Shown here in pieces: positions 10,201 through 24,200 of a stretch of 64,000 bases of DNA. The DNA lies in assembly GCA_947650285.1 (NCBI GenBank), contig CANTFL010000563.1:143917-207916 (forward strand). Direction: 5' to 3'. The position numbers were made by a program, and so were the translations under genes. Under the pieces are notes generated by a model. The model was given only the letters and a program-made list of their open reading frames with translations, searched no databases and was not told the origin of the DNA. Position 1 is the stretch's first letter. Each line of letters opens with the position of its first letter. This DNA is from Hyaloperonospora brassicae (lineage: Eukaryota; Oomycota; Peronosporomycetes; Peronosporales; Peronosporaceae).

Positions 10201-11261
10201 TGTGAGCGGTGGGCGTCGGAGGTACATGATGATGTGGCGAAATTACTCAAAATCTTTGTGATACGTAGGAATCTGTTGAAGAAACGGTGCCACAGATTGT
10301 GCGCCGTTATGCAGGTTGGTATGCAAATGATTCCGTAGTGTAACCGGTAAGACTTTTTTCTATGGCGGTGATGCTTGACTAAGTGTGATTCCAACCGTGA
10401 GGTACCATGATGCGTCATATCAAAGTGACAAGCACCGCAGCAAATAAGGATTGGTGCGTTAGAAATTAAAGAAAAGAGCATTAGTTTAACGGCGTGTGCG
10501 TCATTCAAAGAGATTGCCCTTCGACTATACTTGCATTATCAGTGGCAGCGGTATGCATTACATCTTTTAGCCGATCTGCGTCCTTATAAGCAATTGAGTG
10601 CCTTCAGTCCTTATCCTCGCGTACTTCTTCGCTTACGTGCGCTTCTGTTTTCCTTTGTTTCTATAAATAGCCTATCTGCCCCTATAATACCATTTTACAA
10701 AATAAAGTAGTAAAAAAAGCACGTTCAGTTTGTATATGTACACATATTAGCGATCCGTGATCTATTCCCAGCGCTTTCGCATCCTACCGTCAAGCGCAAT
10801 CAAAGTCACTGGCTCGTGTCTGTTTGCGCGGACGTCAATTTTCCAATTGAAATCAAATACCTTGTGATCTTTTGACTTAATGTGCCACCGGCACGCGTGT
10901 TGTTCTGACGAAGTGATTTCGTTTCTTAACCTCTAAATTAAACTATAACTTCGAGCATCGATCCATATAAAGCAGACGAAAGTCGACAAAGATGGATCAA
11001 ATGGAAAGTATAAAGGCAAGCTTTCTATAAGAAAAGTACGAAGTTACATGTAAAAGTCATTTCGTGTAACCTAGATTTTACCATAGACGTCAGCAAATTG
11101 GGATAAAAAGTTGACAATTTACGTACATTTTACGAGTAGTGAACTGATAACCGACAAACGGATGGTTAAATCATTCAATGTGGTAGAAGTATACGGTGAG
11201 CTCGATCTATAATAATATATAAAGGTTTGATAAATAGGACTGTTACACTGAGTATTTCTCT
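10201..11261. other. No feature recognised
   Basis: The start may still belong to the relic at 9377-10200, but its frame is no longer followable. The rest is increasingly AT-rich with no motif or repeat that I can support. Confidence 0.5.
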
Positions 11262-11590
11262 TTTAGAATATCACAACAGAATGTGATATTTTCAGTGACC
11301 CAAGGTTTATTTATTTGTTGATATGTATAATGAAATCAAAACACCAATCGCTGATTGACGCGCGCAATCGGTAAGGAGTAGAGTTCAGAGACATAATTAT
11401 ATTGATATATTTGGTTTTAATTTTCATACAAAAAAGATAACATGTGTTTTTTAGGTACAATCTCATTTGGCTACTACTACGTTTCATCTGATTATTGATT
11501 TGCGTTCCTTTGTAATGTGTACGTAAGGAGACAGGACATTGACAAATTCTATTGCAAGTGATGATGCGCTCCATACTATTTACCAGTACG
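11262..11590. repeat. LTR-like repeat R1, copy 2
   Basis: It opens with the palindrome AATATCACAACAGAATGTGATATT (about 11269-11292), then has ACACCAATCGCTGATTGACGCGCGCAATCGG at about 11340-11370, in the same arrangement as 37085-37480. Further similarity to that copy continues to a segment with GGACATTGACAA near 11530. It is probably a solo LTR. Confidence 0.6.
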
Positions 11591-13657
11591 TGAATGCCAA
11601 CTCTTATTCACACAAAAATTAAATGAAACCAAGTCTTCTTCTGTATTTTATTAATATTTTTATTGAGCATAGGTATACAGAAATCAAGCCAGAGAGACAC
11701 TTAGGATTCAACAATACACTTACTTGGTATAGACATAATAACGACTCACGTATCTAATAAGCACAAAGGAACCAAATTGTATCAGACCATTAAATATTAT
11801 TTAGCAAAAGTGAATGTTTGGGTTAAGATTCACAAAGAATTAATCTATAAAGGCAATCGGATCGATAAAATTGGCCTAAGTCGTCAATTGTATAACGAAA
11901 CAGGCAACCAATATGAACGCTAAAACGCGATCGAATCGATTTGATCAGTGTGGGAATCAAGGTTTAGTCTAACATGTGAGCTGTCAATTTCTACCGAATT
12001 ATACATGCATGGGTGGCCGAAACGTGTCAGCGTCAAGTTTACATGCTAACTACCGTTCAAATTGTAAAAGTAAGAACCCTTTACTACGACTGTAAAAGCA
12101 GGGTACCGATGCTATTACTGAAACAGTAAAAATAACGTATCGTGACACTGTTACGCTTGTGCCGCAACTTCTCACGTACATTTTACGTGCAGAGGTTGCT
12201 TCATCATGTAAACGGCTATATTCAAAGAATTAAAGAAAGACAATTGTATACATAAGTTTCTATAATAACGTATTTCATATTATTTGAGCTAAATCTATCA
12301 TCAAAAACCTTCGGTCTGTCTACCTGCTCGCCACCCATTGCATGCGTCTAGTCCGTTGATATTCAATGTAGTATTTATAATATTGACGGTCACAAGAACC
12401 GTGTGGCACATTGTTTTATTGTTTTAATGCTACTTTAATATCAGCATTTACCTATAAATAAAAATTTAAAGCATTAAATTATACAATCGTTTTCTTCTTG
12501 TCCAACTTTATGATATTGCAGGTAACGAGCTTCCCAATTGCATCAGCCTTCTCACAATACAAATGGTTTTGTGACTGAGAGAAAACCTATTATTGGTAAT
12601 ATTTTACACTTTCAAATCACTTTTGGTCAAGGTGTCAATTCTTTGTCGAAACAAACCCACTTTTTGTTTATTTTTCATCGTTTGGTGAACAAGTCATTGT
12701 TATTCGCAACTACATCTTTGAAGAGCGCATTAATTCTAATGCGTACGGCTGCGGATCAGGTATCGGAATGTTAAAAACAAATAAAACTGATGTGCTGCTA
12801 AGGAGAAGACTAAAACGCATTTCTTTGCTGGTGCACGTGATCATGTATAAATCCATCTAATGCAGCCAATATAGGCTACAGGTACATCCTATTAGAGCAA
12901 TTTACACCGAGCTGCAGGTTATTGTGGCTGATAAAATAAATAGCTATAAAATTAAACCCGTTTGCTATGCGTCGGAAGAGCCGAGGATATGTAGGCGACG
13001 ATTTTACGTCTCTTTAAGCTGATATGAATCGTAAACGAAAAGCATATAGGCCTTCGAAGTGTCGTATACGTAAATAATTGACCAAAACATTTACAAATAT
13101 ATTCTACAAAGTTTAGTACAAAAACCCGTATAAATGTTTACATATGTAAACAATAATAAAAAACATAATTGTACATAAAGGTAATTTTGTTTTTGAATAA
13201 TACGAATGAGATGGTTTCCTGCAATAATGAAAAAAATTACATTTCGCTAACGAGAATGCAATGTGTTTCTCAACATTGCCATTATTGATGATGGTGGTAC
13301 TTTACTTATGTTATTTAATGATATGCAATAGACATGATAGCGACACACATTATATTAGAACCTCTTGTTTGCCGCATGAAAATAACCGGGATTTGAGTCT
13401 TTGTGCAACTCGTGGATGCCACCAAAGCGAGATGAGGAAGGTCGGATATAAATTAACAATAGGAATTCTTTTGATTAATCAATCTACTTTAATTGCCTTA
13501 AGATGAGTTCCAAAGACAATTGCGCTGGAAGCAAATATATTAGCAAAGTCGTTTTTATATTACTAGAACTACAAGCTCCGTAATCGTGGCTGTTATATGT
13601 CAACCTTGAAGTAAAATTTAATTATCTCATCTACTGCATCGTCTTGTGCATCCTAGG

Positions 13658-13727
13658 TTAGAACTTAGTGCATCTTTCATTACGAAGCAGTTTAGAACCT
13701 AGTGCAGATAGCATTCACGAAGCAATT
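13658..13727. repeat. Two diverged tandem units of about 34 bp
   Basis: TTAGAACTTAGTGCAT ... ACGAAGCAG (13658-13690) is followed at once by TTTAGAACCTAGTGCA ... ACGAAGCAATT (13691-13727). They share order and most positions, which indicates a local tandem duplication. Confidence 0.75.
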
Positions 13728-14386
13728 CTTACCAGTAAGCGGTAAAAATTATACTTGTCATTTAACAAAATAAATTACACTCTGTATTGCATAAATACTT
13801 TTTTGAATAGATTTGCATTGACAGCACTCGATGTCGGATGTGGACTATCTGTAACATAAGTGTATCATTATTCTCTAATCCACCACTGTGATACACGATA
13901 CTTCTCATCCATAATTCTTTCAATGGGCCCCCGTGTTTTCTATAGTCGATGGCCAATCATATATATGGCGAGGGTCTCCGCTTACCATAAACAAGAAAAA
14001 TACTGTTAAGCGTTAGTAAAATGCGATACTTTATCAATCCAAGGAAGGCGGTAATAAACGCCACCGAAGACGTTAGTCATCTGGCGTCCCTCACCTCGTG
14101 CTCGGTGAGCAAATTCTCCACAAAAACGCGTTTCACACGCGCTAATTCAATTAAATGTAGTCTTGAAGTAAATTTTGTACCCTGATTGACCGTCGTACCA
14201 ACTCCAAAGTAAAATGCCTCATAGAGATACTATTGACGAAAACGAGAACCCGCCAGCATCAGCGCCACACAGCCTTAAACTAATCTAGTATATATCAGGG
14301 TATCTTGCAGGACAAAAAATAGATAAACCGAGCATCTGATTTCAAAGTAGAAAGATAAGCGCAGTATATGCTTATGAAAAAAAATT

Positions 14387-14500
14387 GTTAGGGTCATAGT
14401 CGCAGTACGATTACCCTAATTGCTAAACCAAGCCACTAATCCATAATTCTATGCAAGAAATATACCGGATAAAGTGGGTCGTTTGCGTGCTTGAATATAC
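14387..14500 (+). repeat. SINE-like repeat, 3' body fragment, diverged
   Basis: GTTAGGGTCATAGTCGCAGTACGATTACC and, about 70 bases later, ATACCGGATAAAGTGGGTCGTTTGCGTG align with the body and end of the SINE-like copies at 58861-59046 (+) and 48213-48410 (-). The tRNA-like head is missing, as expected for a 5'-truncated or decayed copy. Confidence 0.6.
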
Positions 14501-16634
14501 ATCCAAACATACCATAAAAGAGTGCCCGAACATGAAGGTTCGTCTGTGAAGTAAGCTGCTTTCTAAGGAATGTGTATACAAGGTTACTGATGCACCTTTT
14601 CTTCGACAACAGAATCCCTAATAGTTAAGAACGCATGCAAACTCAACAAATGTTAATTTAACCTATTGGAGGTGTTTAAGGTCATCTCGGCACGTCCCTT
14701 TGTTATAGACTGATGAGAAGTCGACAATTAATACGGTGGCCTTCATCACACGTAGATCGTGTTGCTAATTTCATGCCTTGTGTTAAGGCTTTGATCGAAG
14801 GTTGGATCGCGCTATAGTCGAGGAGTCTAAATAAATATGATATAAGGTATCGAGCCTATTAAATTTGGATGTGGTCGACTAAGCCAAAATACCGGATAAA
14901 TTATCATTTTGCAATGATCTTTAAGCACACGAATACAGGTATTTTTGCAATATTACGACTTCATCTAATACTCAATGAAGACATAGAATAAGCCAAAGCC
15001 GAGTTATAACGTCTTTCTTCATTAAATATATAATTGCTTTTAAATTATATTAACTGTTATACGCGTAAAACTTAACTTTTTATTCAATTGAATAGGATAT
15101 GTACTATGAAAGTTCTACGTAGGAGTCGGCATTTTTAATATATACTAGGATACGGTACAACCCAATGCGCAACGAATATGTCAAAAAAGAATTAGTATAA
15201 CAAACCATCAATAGGAACTTTTTGCTATCGAAGTATAAAACATAGAAATGTTGGTGTATTAAATGTCGAGCTCTGTTTACATCCGCGCGAATATAAGTAT
15301 ATATGCCCTAATAGATAGTACAAGGTATTACTGACCCCGGAGCCGAGTGAAAAAGCACTGGCACCGTGACCGAAAGGTACGAAGATCGATACTCGCGCAG
15401 GAGAGTTAAGAATACACATCGGTCTAAGGTGTCCAACAAATCTAGGTACAGTAGAAAGTATGCGTAACCAAATAAACCTCACAACTGCTGTCTGGTAAAG
15501 AAATTTGTGGAGAAGATCGTATTATCTTATCTATCGCACCGCAGCTATGTTTGGAGAGCAAATTGGTTATACTCAGTGATGAGGGATTATGTACTTATCC
15601 TCAAGTAATGGCATGTTAAAATGTGACTTTCAGCTAGTTAAAGGCACGTGTGCCCGTCTTAAACATGAGCAATATTAATTTAATATATTTTCTAATATTC
15701 AGTTCTATATTACCTATTAAGGGAAATTTGTTGAATGGTCGTGTATATTAAGACCATTTATGGTACACAAAAAGCTTAAGCTTACGATTAAAACTCTATG
15801 TATAGCATATATATGCTTTACATATAATTAATTATTTTTACTGACATTTGACTCATGCCTTTTGATACCATTTGCTACGCGTTACCAATATGCTGAAATA
15901 CTCCATCGTTGATATTGAAGGTCCTATAATTAAAAAGGCATCAGATATATATCGAGAATAGATTCAACTGTGTACACATGGTCAAATCACGCATAAAAAC
16001 GAAAGGCTTGACTGGTCAATATATTAGACAGTTAGTGTCTCAACGTATTTCTAAGACTTCTTACAAAGTTGATAATAAGTTATTGTTTTGGTCCATAGAT
16101 GGAATTGTGCTTTTACATACAAACGAATATTTATATGAATTATTCGAAAATGTAGTAAAAAATTGATCGCCGCTTTGAGATCATTGAATCAATTTGAAAA
16201 CAGTAATCAGGACGCAATAATGCATGATAACCTCCCGCATGCGTTACCTGTATTAGTTTATCTGCACTGATACAGAGCCGCCAATAGTTATAAGAGCAAT
16301 ATTGAAGTCGAAAACCTTGAGTAATATTCGATCGTGCATCTGGCTAGAGTATTATGTGTACCTTCCCCTGTTTACATGCGTATGTACTAGGTCAGAAGTT
16401 AAATTTGAAAGAACGGATTATAATCTGAAATCTTCTAAAGAATCAAAGCAAATATATGAATCGTACCTTTATAAATTGGACATGCTTGGAATCCTCTCTA
16501 TCTGAGACAATTTCTGTCCAGTTCTTACAGCGTGTCGTATCAAAATACTTTTATAGTGAATCTGAAATAAAGAAGTTGCATGTCATTTTTAAAGCGTGAC
16601 CCGCAAAATTAAATTGAAATGTAACATTTTTTTG

Positions 16635-18233
16635 CTATATGAAGTCTCTCATGTCGAGCTGTTTAGACCTAGCGTGCCGGTTTTTGCGAATAACCGACGA
16701 TATCTTATCCAGATTCGACTGTATGATTTGCGTGTCCTCAGCTGAGCGTATGGAGTACGAACGCAAAAGCAATAAGCATGTTAGTGCTTCTTTTGCACAG
16801 ACAGGCGCTTGAACTTCGTCGCTTTCAACTTCCGCGGGCGTCACTTCTGCTTCAATCAGAGCTTCTTGTTCTTCGTGAATCTGCTCGTGGTCCTCGATTT
16901 CGACATAATCATCCACGATAACGGCTACACCAATATTCTAAAACATATCAGACAGATCGCAGCAGTCTTGTTGGAAGGAGAGACTGGACTGTTGATAGTC
17001 GTTTTGTGCACGCCAATACGCAACCTGTGGCGATTCGATGATCCCACTCTTGATCCAGCAACTTCGAATGATATCCCCGTTCATACTGTTCCAGCTCTCA
17101 GCCGCACATTCAATGGCTTTGAGGACATTAAGTCCGCGTTCCATGTTTGCTTCGATCAGATCCACGCCATCGCATATGAAGTTTCTTGTAGCGATCTCTA
17201 AACAATCAAATGACACCTATATATTATATGTGTAGTTGAAGAGATTTATGTAGATATAAGACGCACATATATAAATTATGAGCTTGATGCGTACCTGCAT
17301 CGAGCGGCTGGATAGTGGAAGTCATGCTAGGCGGAGAAATAACCACATTGACGTTGATTAGTTCTCGTTGGACCTTGTGACTAAAAGCATTAATCGAGAA
17401 GCAGCAGGACTTTTAGACCCTGCATTTATAAATTAAATTGATGTAGCCACCTTATAGAGATAATTACATTCATCCAGGCGCATAAGTTTGCAGCGTATAC
17501 TATGCCACACTTCTCGATATACACACCCTTCAAGCACCTTGGCTTTTTGAACTTCCCGATGATCATGGGCTCCAACTTTTTGGAATTACTTGTGTTGCAG
17601 CACATAGCAACTGTTACGCGTGACTTAACGCTTTTCTTGACGTTATTTCGAACCGTGTGTAGGGTTTTGTTCGGTGGCAAGTCGTTAAAGAATGCTGTCT
17701 CATCAAAGTCAAAAACACCACTGGGAGAATACTGTTTAATCAAAGATCAGATCTCAGACTTTGATACTTGCACATCCTCGATACACATGCTACCGATATT
17801 ACCTGTCAACGCGCGGCTATTGATGTTGTTTCACTTTTTGAAGCTCTGGAGACAGACTTTATAAAGCTCGAGATCGTGATCTTCAATATCATGTCTTACT
17901 CTCAGTCGGCCTGCCTTCTCCATGACCAGATCTTCAAATATCCCGTCTTTCTCGCGTTCGAGAACGAATTTCAGCAGCTCCTTTTTAACTCAGAATACTT
18001 TAAACGTCGTTCTTTTATAAATTAGGCTTCAAGCCCTTATAGTCGATTTCTTTCATGGCCATGAGCCGATGCGCCGTTGACTTACTAATGCTGTGCTGGA
18101 ACCGAATGCTTACATAAGCCTGCACTTCGTAAAAGCGGATATTTGGGCGTTCTTTGAAGTGTTGAAAGATCTCGTACTTCTGATAGAGACAGAGAGAGAA
18201 GGATACTCGCTTTGTTAAACTCATTGGTTGCAC
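16635..18233 (-). pseudogene. pogo/Tigger transposase (DDE), broken
   Basis: This is the coding part of the element above. The reading changes frame at least three times, with stops between the HTH and DDE blocks and before the PPSMT block. The best preserved open parts are 105 codons (17743-17426), 92 codons (17216-16938) and 93 codons (16916-16635). A live protein would bind the element ends and cut and paste it in the nucleus. The acidic C-terminal part followed by an Arg/Lys-rich end (KNRHARSKQLDMRDFI) is kept to the last codon. Confidence 0.8.
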
Positions 18234-18240
18234 GGGCTTG
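16635..18240 (-). mobile_element. pogo/Tigger-type DNA transposon relic 1
   Basis: Read on the minus strand, the parts of a pogo/Tigger transposase appear in order. A CENP-B-like helix-turn-helix region comes first (18233-18015, with VQAYVSIRFQHSISKSTAHRL), then an N-terminal DDE block (17743-17426, with GVFDFDETAFFNDLPPNKTL, first catalytic Asp kept). Next is the NAFSH ... PPSMTSTIQPLDAG block (about 17395-17295). The tail follows (17216-16938, LKAIECAAESWNSMNGDIIR, and 16916-16635, ending at a natural stop). In the second catalytic block the residue before Asn-Ala is Ile where the family has Asp. Terminal inverted repeats are not certain; weak candidates lie near 16527 and 18659. Confidence 0.85.
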
Positions 18241-21200
18241 ATGTTCTTATGTACAGGTGTTGTATCAGTGGTGTAGTCGAGTATTTACGAAAATTATTTT
18301 TTTCTCCCCATCTATTACCTTGCGAAGTCATTAAATTTCGTATTCTGTATCTGTCGTCATGACGTCATTGGCAATATGGGCCTCATAAGCTCGCCTATTA
18401 TGAAATGCCCTATGTCTTTCCCTAGGTTACGTCTGTGGTTCAATGACGTTGCTGAATAGGTTTAAGGCATATCTTCGGCTAGAACAACTGTCACATCAAA
18501 TGCCACGTATCTCTTTCAGCATCAGAAGTAGGGGTAGTGAGTCATTTAAAGAGGGTTTATACCTCAAATGGGCGAGTGTTTTTCGTGTCTTTTATCTTAC
18601 TCGCTTATATAGAAAACAGTATACAAATTTCTACATAGTTAAAAATTCGGCGACACTGTGACCATTATATAGGATCTCTTTAAGAGAGGGGTGAGTGTTT
18701 TTGTGTAATAAGTTCTCCTTATTTATATCGTATGATGTGAAACCATTGTTTACAGTTACAGCTCCATATTAAAATATATACAAAGATCTTTATTTTGTTA
18801 ACCAATGGGTATATAATTTTTATTTTAGATAGTATACATATCATATTGTTCGTGTTCGTCGTGGTCCCTCATCTTAACTCTTAATATACCTACTAAATAA
18901 AAAAATACATTTTACCCTTACTTACGCTTCAAAATATTTTATTTTTTTGACTGATCCTCTAGAGCTTAATGAAACAACGAGTTTTTTAGTCCCTGTTTAA
19001 CGCAATAGAAACAGATCCGACGTCCATTGCGGAGTCAAAAAATATTGCTTATCCGTCGCAAATGATCTATGCACCTCCTAAATAATTATTTCTCGCCGAT
19101 CATGTGGTCGTCAGCGGCGAGCTCGTAAAGTTAAAACTGCAAGCATAAAGTCCCTCGCATCCTTGAGGTTCCATAAAAATAAAGAAAAAAGGTTTTGAAA
19201 AAAATGCGCTTAGTTTTTTTACATCACCTCCGATCGAGCATTATACAAGTGAGTGAAATCATCGCCTCGAGGTGAAATTGGACGCTGTCAGTATATATGA
19301 TCCATACTTGTTCGATATTGAATCAAAAAAGAAACTAAAGTACTACGTGATGCCAGATCAAACGATTGCCTAATAGACTTAATACTATGAAGTTTTGCGT
19401 TAGAACCTTCTCACAAAAAGTCTCATTTGCAAGCCAAGTCGTTCGATTAAAAACAAGATGATGATAGGTGAATGTACCTTGTAAACAATAGTCACTGAAT
19501 TCCTGCAAATTTGTTTAAGTCTTATCCTACTTCACCAGTGCCCATCAAACGATTTTAAAGATAAGAAATCGCATCGACATTTGTATAATATGGGCATAAT
19601 ATATAGTCCTTAATTAGGAAAACTACCATATAAATACGCGCAGCCTTGATAATAATATCTTCAAGGCAGCCCACTAGAGGCCAAGCCGATATAGATCGGC
19701 ATATCGTATTAGTTGGGAAGTCATTAGCTTTTAATTCAAGCGATTAGTACTGAGTGGGAAGTTGTAAAGATAATATATATCGTACAGGAATAAATATTGC
19801 GTAAGGATGGGCTCTGCAACTAATTTAGCCTTTTTTCCTATACCACTTAAGATTGCACAAAGTTTGAGTCTTTCCAGATTATCGAATGGATATAAGATGC
19901 AAAAAACTACTATATAGAAGGAAGTACATAGTTCATAGATAATGCCCATCCATTTTTTCTCACTATTTTCGATACAATCATACTTATAAAAACATATTTA
20001 ACGACATTCCTTTTCTGTGGTCTACCTTTACGTCGCCACGAACGGGTCAAGAACTGATCTCGCTTGTGGAACCGTAATGTGAAATTATTGCAACTACGTT
20101 ATTGAAACCGTATTGCGCAACACCTTTCGAGCTCCTTACTTAAATTGTTGGCGGTGTATCGCGTCGCAAAAGGTAAATATTTTGTTTGAGGTTATACGAG
20201 GTCGAAACGGTTTGAGTAAATCGCTATTTTCTAGTAAGTGTATATGCAAGGCCTTAGATTGTATCGTAATGAAATAGCTATACGCACTGCGACAATAACA
20301 GAACGATAGATAAATACGGTATGATGTGGAGGTCGAATAATGCGTCCCTTCTTTTACATTTCACCTCCCCCTTTAGATTTTCTTAAGAACACTGTTCTTT
20401 ACTATTGTACAAACATCAATAACAACATTGGAGAGATGTAGATAGTTCGTACGACCTTGCATTTCAAAGGTTGCTTATAATTCCGGCATCCTAGATGAAG
20501 TCATAATAAACGCCCGTCGCGTTCACACAATGTAATGTAAAACCAAATTATCATTATAGGTTTGCTAAAAAAACTTGTGCTTAAACACGTTTACCAAGAG
20601 GGATGCTTTGCTCTATCATATAGGAATTTTAAGAAATTAAATTTCAATCGAAAATGTATATTGCACGACATTTTTGTGCTGGAACAGGAATACTCGCACC
20701 GTAAAACGACGTTTAGCAATTAATTTCTATACGTCTCTACCTTATTTAACCAAAAAAGTTATGTATTCGATCACGCTAAAGCATCATTTTTATCGTACTG
20801 TACGAAAACATCCGTCAATCTAATCGACATTGATACAAAAGTATCATCCGTTTAACGGATAAATTCGTTGACTAATTCTCCATGTCGACAGCATTTAGCG
20901 CAGTTTCTGTGAACCAAGACACAATAGGAGCAAATATTATGGGTTTTACGTTTTAAATGATCTAATGGCTTGATAATACAACATTTGAAGCCTTTCCGTC
21001 AACTATCAATGAGGAAGTCCTTCATAACATTTTTTATACCTTTTTTGTATGAAAAAAGACCAGGTCTAACAATGACACTTCATCCTCGACAATTGCTGTA
21101 ATTCAATAAATGTATTTCGATAGTAATATTAAATAGATGTCACATTGAGCTGCGACTAGGTAGGCTTGTAGACGAATAATGGGCACACAATCATGAAATG

Positions 21201-24200
21201 AGCGCGACGAATGGAATAATTCGTTTAAGATATAGCCCGATATATGGCGTACATACGAATGATACTACACCCGCATGAATCACTGCTGGTCAAAGCACTT
21301 AAAACTTGTTGAATATATTTAAATATACAGTTAAGAGTATCACGCTGGTTTCGTTATATAATATTCCTTTTGAGTATCAAACGACGCTTGTAAGTATTAA
21401 TATAAGCCGCATCAAGTAGGCCAGATAATCCATCGTCCATTATAGCAGGTCGTTTGTTACATTTGTCTAAAAAAGGATAGTACATTGTATAGGACTTCCG
21501 CTAAAAAGCTACCGCGCTCACGAATACTACAATACGAGACCCGAAAGGTGCAAAACGTATCTTGGTGGTCAAATCTAATTTATGAAGATCTTCGAATCAT
21601 TGCTTACATGCCACATTTATTATAACGTGCCTACAAAATGTGTGATCTAAGCTTTAAAAAATAATTCTGGGTGGGCGGTCATCAAGTAAAACTGACGAAA
21701 AAGACACAATATACTCACATAAAACTCCTAAACAAGGATTCGCCAGAACTTTGCCACAGGTTTAATGATATTCATTCTTTTTTAAGCAATCTAATACATT
21801 CGTTTAACTGCTCATGATCAATATATATATCGACCAATTTTTATACAGCATACTCATCGGTAGACAACATCATATTCATTAGATGTAATGGGCGACTTTT
21901 TCTAACTTTGAATTATCTTATGGTCTTTTCGAACTCGCAAATATGTATAATTAATAAAAAATTATTTACGTGTCTCAAACAAAATGGTAGGTGCCACTGA
22001 AGGCTATAACTTTGGCACATTATTCAACGAAAATTTGTGTTGTTGCTAACCAGCCACTATCCTTGCTGCTAAATGGCCGGCTTAATTAAGGTAGTAGGAC
22101 CATGTGATATCCTTTAACGTGTAATCTAAAGATTAAGATTTGCTAAATTATATGATATGATACGTCTAGGCAACTATTTGTCTTTTCAGGTAGTGCGCCA
22201 AGTCACTCAGTATCATTTTAATACAAACTTTTGTATAGTGTTGATTGACTTTCGTTGTCATAGGTATAATGCAAACTAATAACCCTTCCAAAAAAATCTT
22301 ATAGTACACCAACTGACTACTTGCAACACGCCTTTCTTTCATCAGCTTCCAATGGTGTCTTGCCAAGAAACAACAAATATTTGCCCAATAAAAAATCTAC
22401 AAAATGACATGCAAGGTTTAAAAGACCTTTCTTATTACAATGTTGAGATTTTCATCCAATTTATATCCTATCGATTTTTCTCTTCATCAAAATGATATGT
22501 TCCGACATGGGGTATTAACGAATTGAAAGTCTGGTCTTCTCAATATTTACCTGTCATATTTTGATGAAGGTGAACACATGTAAATGTGGTTTTTTCAGCT
22601 ATAATTATGCAGGAAACGGTCACATTCCTAAACATCTTGGCAGAGCTAAAAAAAAATTAAAAATATTTGTAAAACCTGAACGCCTTGCATTAACAAAATT
22701 GATTGATTGCACTTACCTACAATTTAATCAAAAAAGAGAGAAAGCTTGAGCACTTATCATAGGTATTAATCCTTTTACTACTCGGTATAAGCGTGTTTTA
22801 TGTATGATTGAGTTCACATCGCGTCAGTTCGTTTCGATTACTCAAACCTCTACCGACTCGATACCGAGATTTGATCTGTATACACGACCATTTTCTAAAT
22901 GTAACCTATCACTGTCGAATTAGCCGCTAACATTTTAGGCTGTAAACGGCGACCTAGATTGGGCTTATCTTCATCAATGTGTCAATCATACCCATACGTG
23001 ATATTCATTGTAGTAAATTTTGTTATGTCGGACGTTGCACATGTCGATGGTTTTATGTCCTATTGAATCAATCTTACGCAAATAGTTTATATACGCAAAT
23101 TTAAGATTGACCTACTCAAATATACAAGGACATATAAGTATCCTAATTATAGGCTAAATTGTACAAGAGGAATTATTTTATTGGTGCCTCTAATACCACG
23201 AACAAAATCGATGATTCGACAAAGCCTTTTTTATATATAAAAACGTCATCAGGTGTATCAATAATTTTATTTGATATTTTATGGATCTCTTTAATCAAGT
23301 AAAGATACCTTAGACGACTCGCTCTCTACATGAAACGTAGCTTAATTCTGACACGGATAATTCACCAAAAAATGGGGGATATTTGGTTTATATGTAAGTG
23401 ATAAAAAATTTCGCTTTTGTACAACATGGACCTCCATTACGAATCGCGAGATCAATGACATTAATTCAGACAATTCTTTAGCTATCCGGGGTTACTTGTG
23501 AATAATTGCGGCACCGCGCGATTTAGCTCTGCTCACTGTTATACGTGTAGGCTTATGGATTGAGACTACTGTAAGTATATATGAAGATAAAGAATTTATT
23601 TCACCAACTTCATTTACAATTAGTTATATTGCATCATTTAATCTTCAATTATTGCAGTTATGTGTGTATTATGTCGTAGTGCGAGCGGTAGTATGATCAT
23701 AGGATCATTTACAACAGTATGGGCTGTGTAGCTGTAAAAACGTCAACATTTGCTTTCTTATGGACCGGTAAAAGCGCTGTAAAGCTTTGTATATTATTAC
23801 CTTCGACCACTAGTCATGTTGTATGACTTGCCGTCGGATATTTGAGCACTCAACAATCATGTGGCTGTGTCTCAAATCACACGTAATAGTCATTTTGGAA
23901 CCCTATTAAATTGGGATACTAAGCAGCCGGAGTTTCACATATTAGTCGGGATTGCTAAAAAACGAAAGCGAATAGAATGCCAACATGACGGTAAGTTGTT
24001 CGAAATTAAAAAGGTCCAAAGTTTTAGGTATAGATAGCAATAAATTTCAAAAGCGTAAATAGCTTTACACCCACTTTTTGCATTGCAAAATATGTGCACA
24101 ATGATCGGTGATGCATAATATGTACTTGGAACCTTCTTCCCGCAACTACACGCATTCAACATGCGTCAGAATGTTATATCTGGGTACAGTTACTTGAGCG

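Larger units (their letters stand above)
11591..16634. other. AT-rich tract without genes
   Basis: No reading frame of convincing length or content was seen on either strand. Contents that can be supported are a two-unit tandem repeat at 13658-13727 and a SINE-like fragment at 14387-14500. Short sequences containing ACGTACATTTTACG recur at about 11118 and 12174 and may be remains of one small element. Confidence 0.6.

Noticed and set aside
18280..18670. Right terminal inverted repeat of pogo relic 1 near 18659
   Set aside because: Similarity to the sequence near 16527 is short and needs gaps; not enough to fix the ends.
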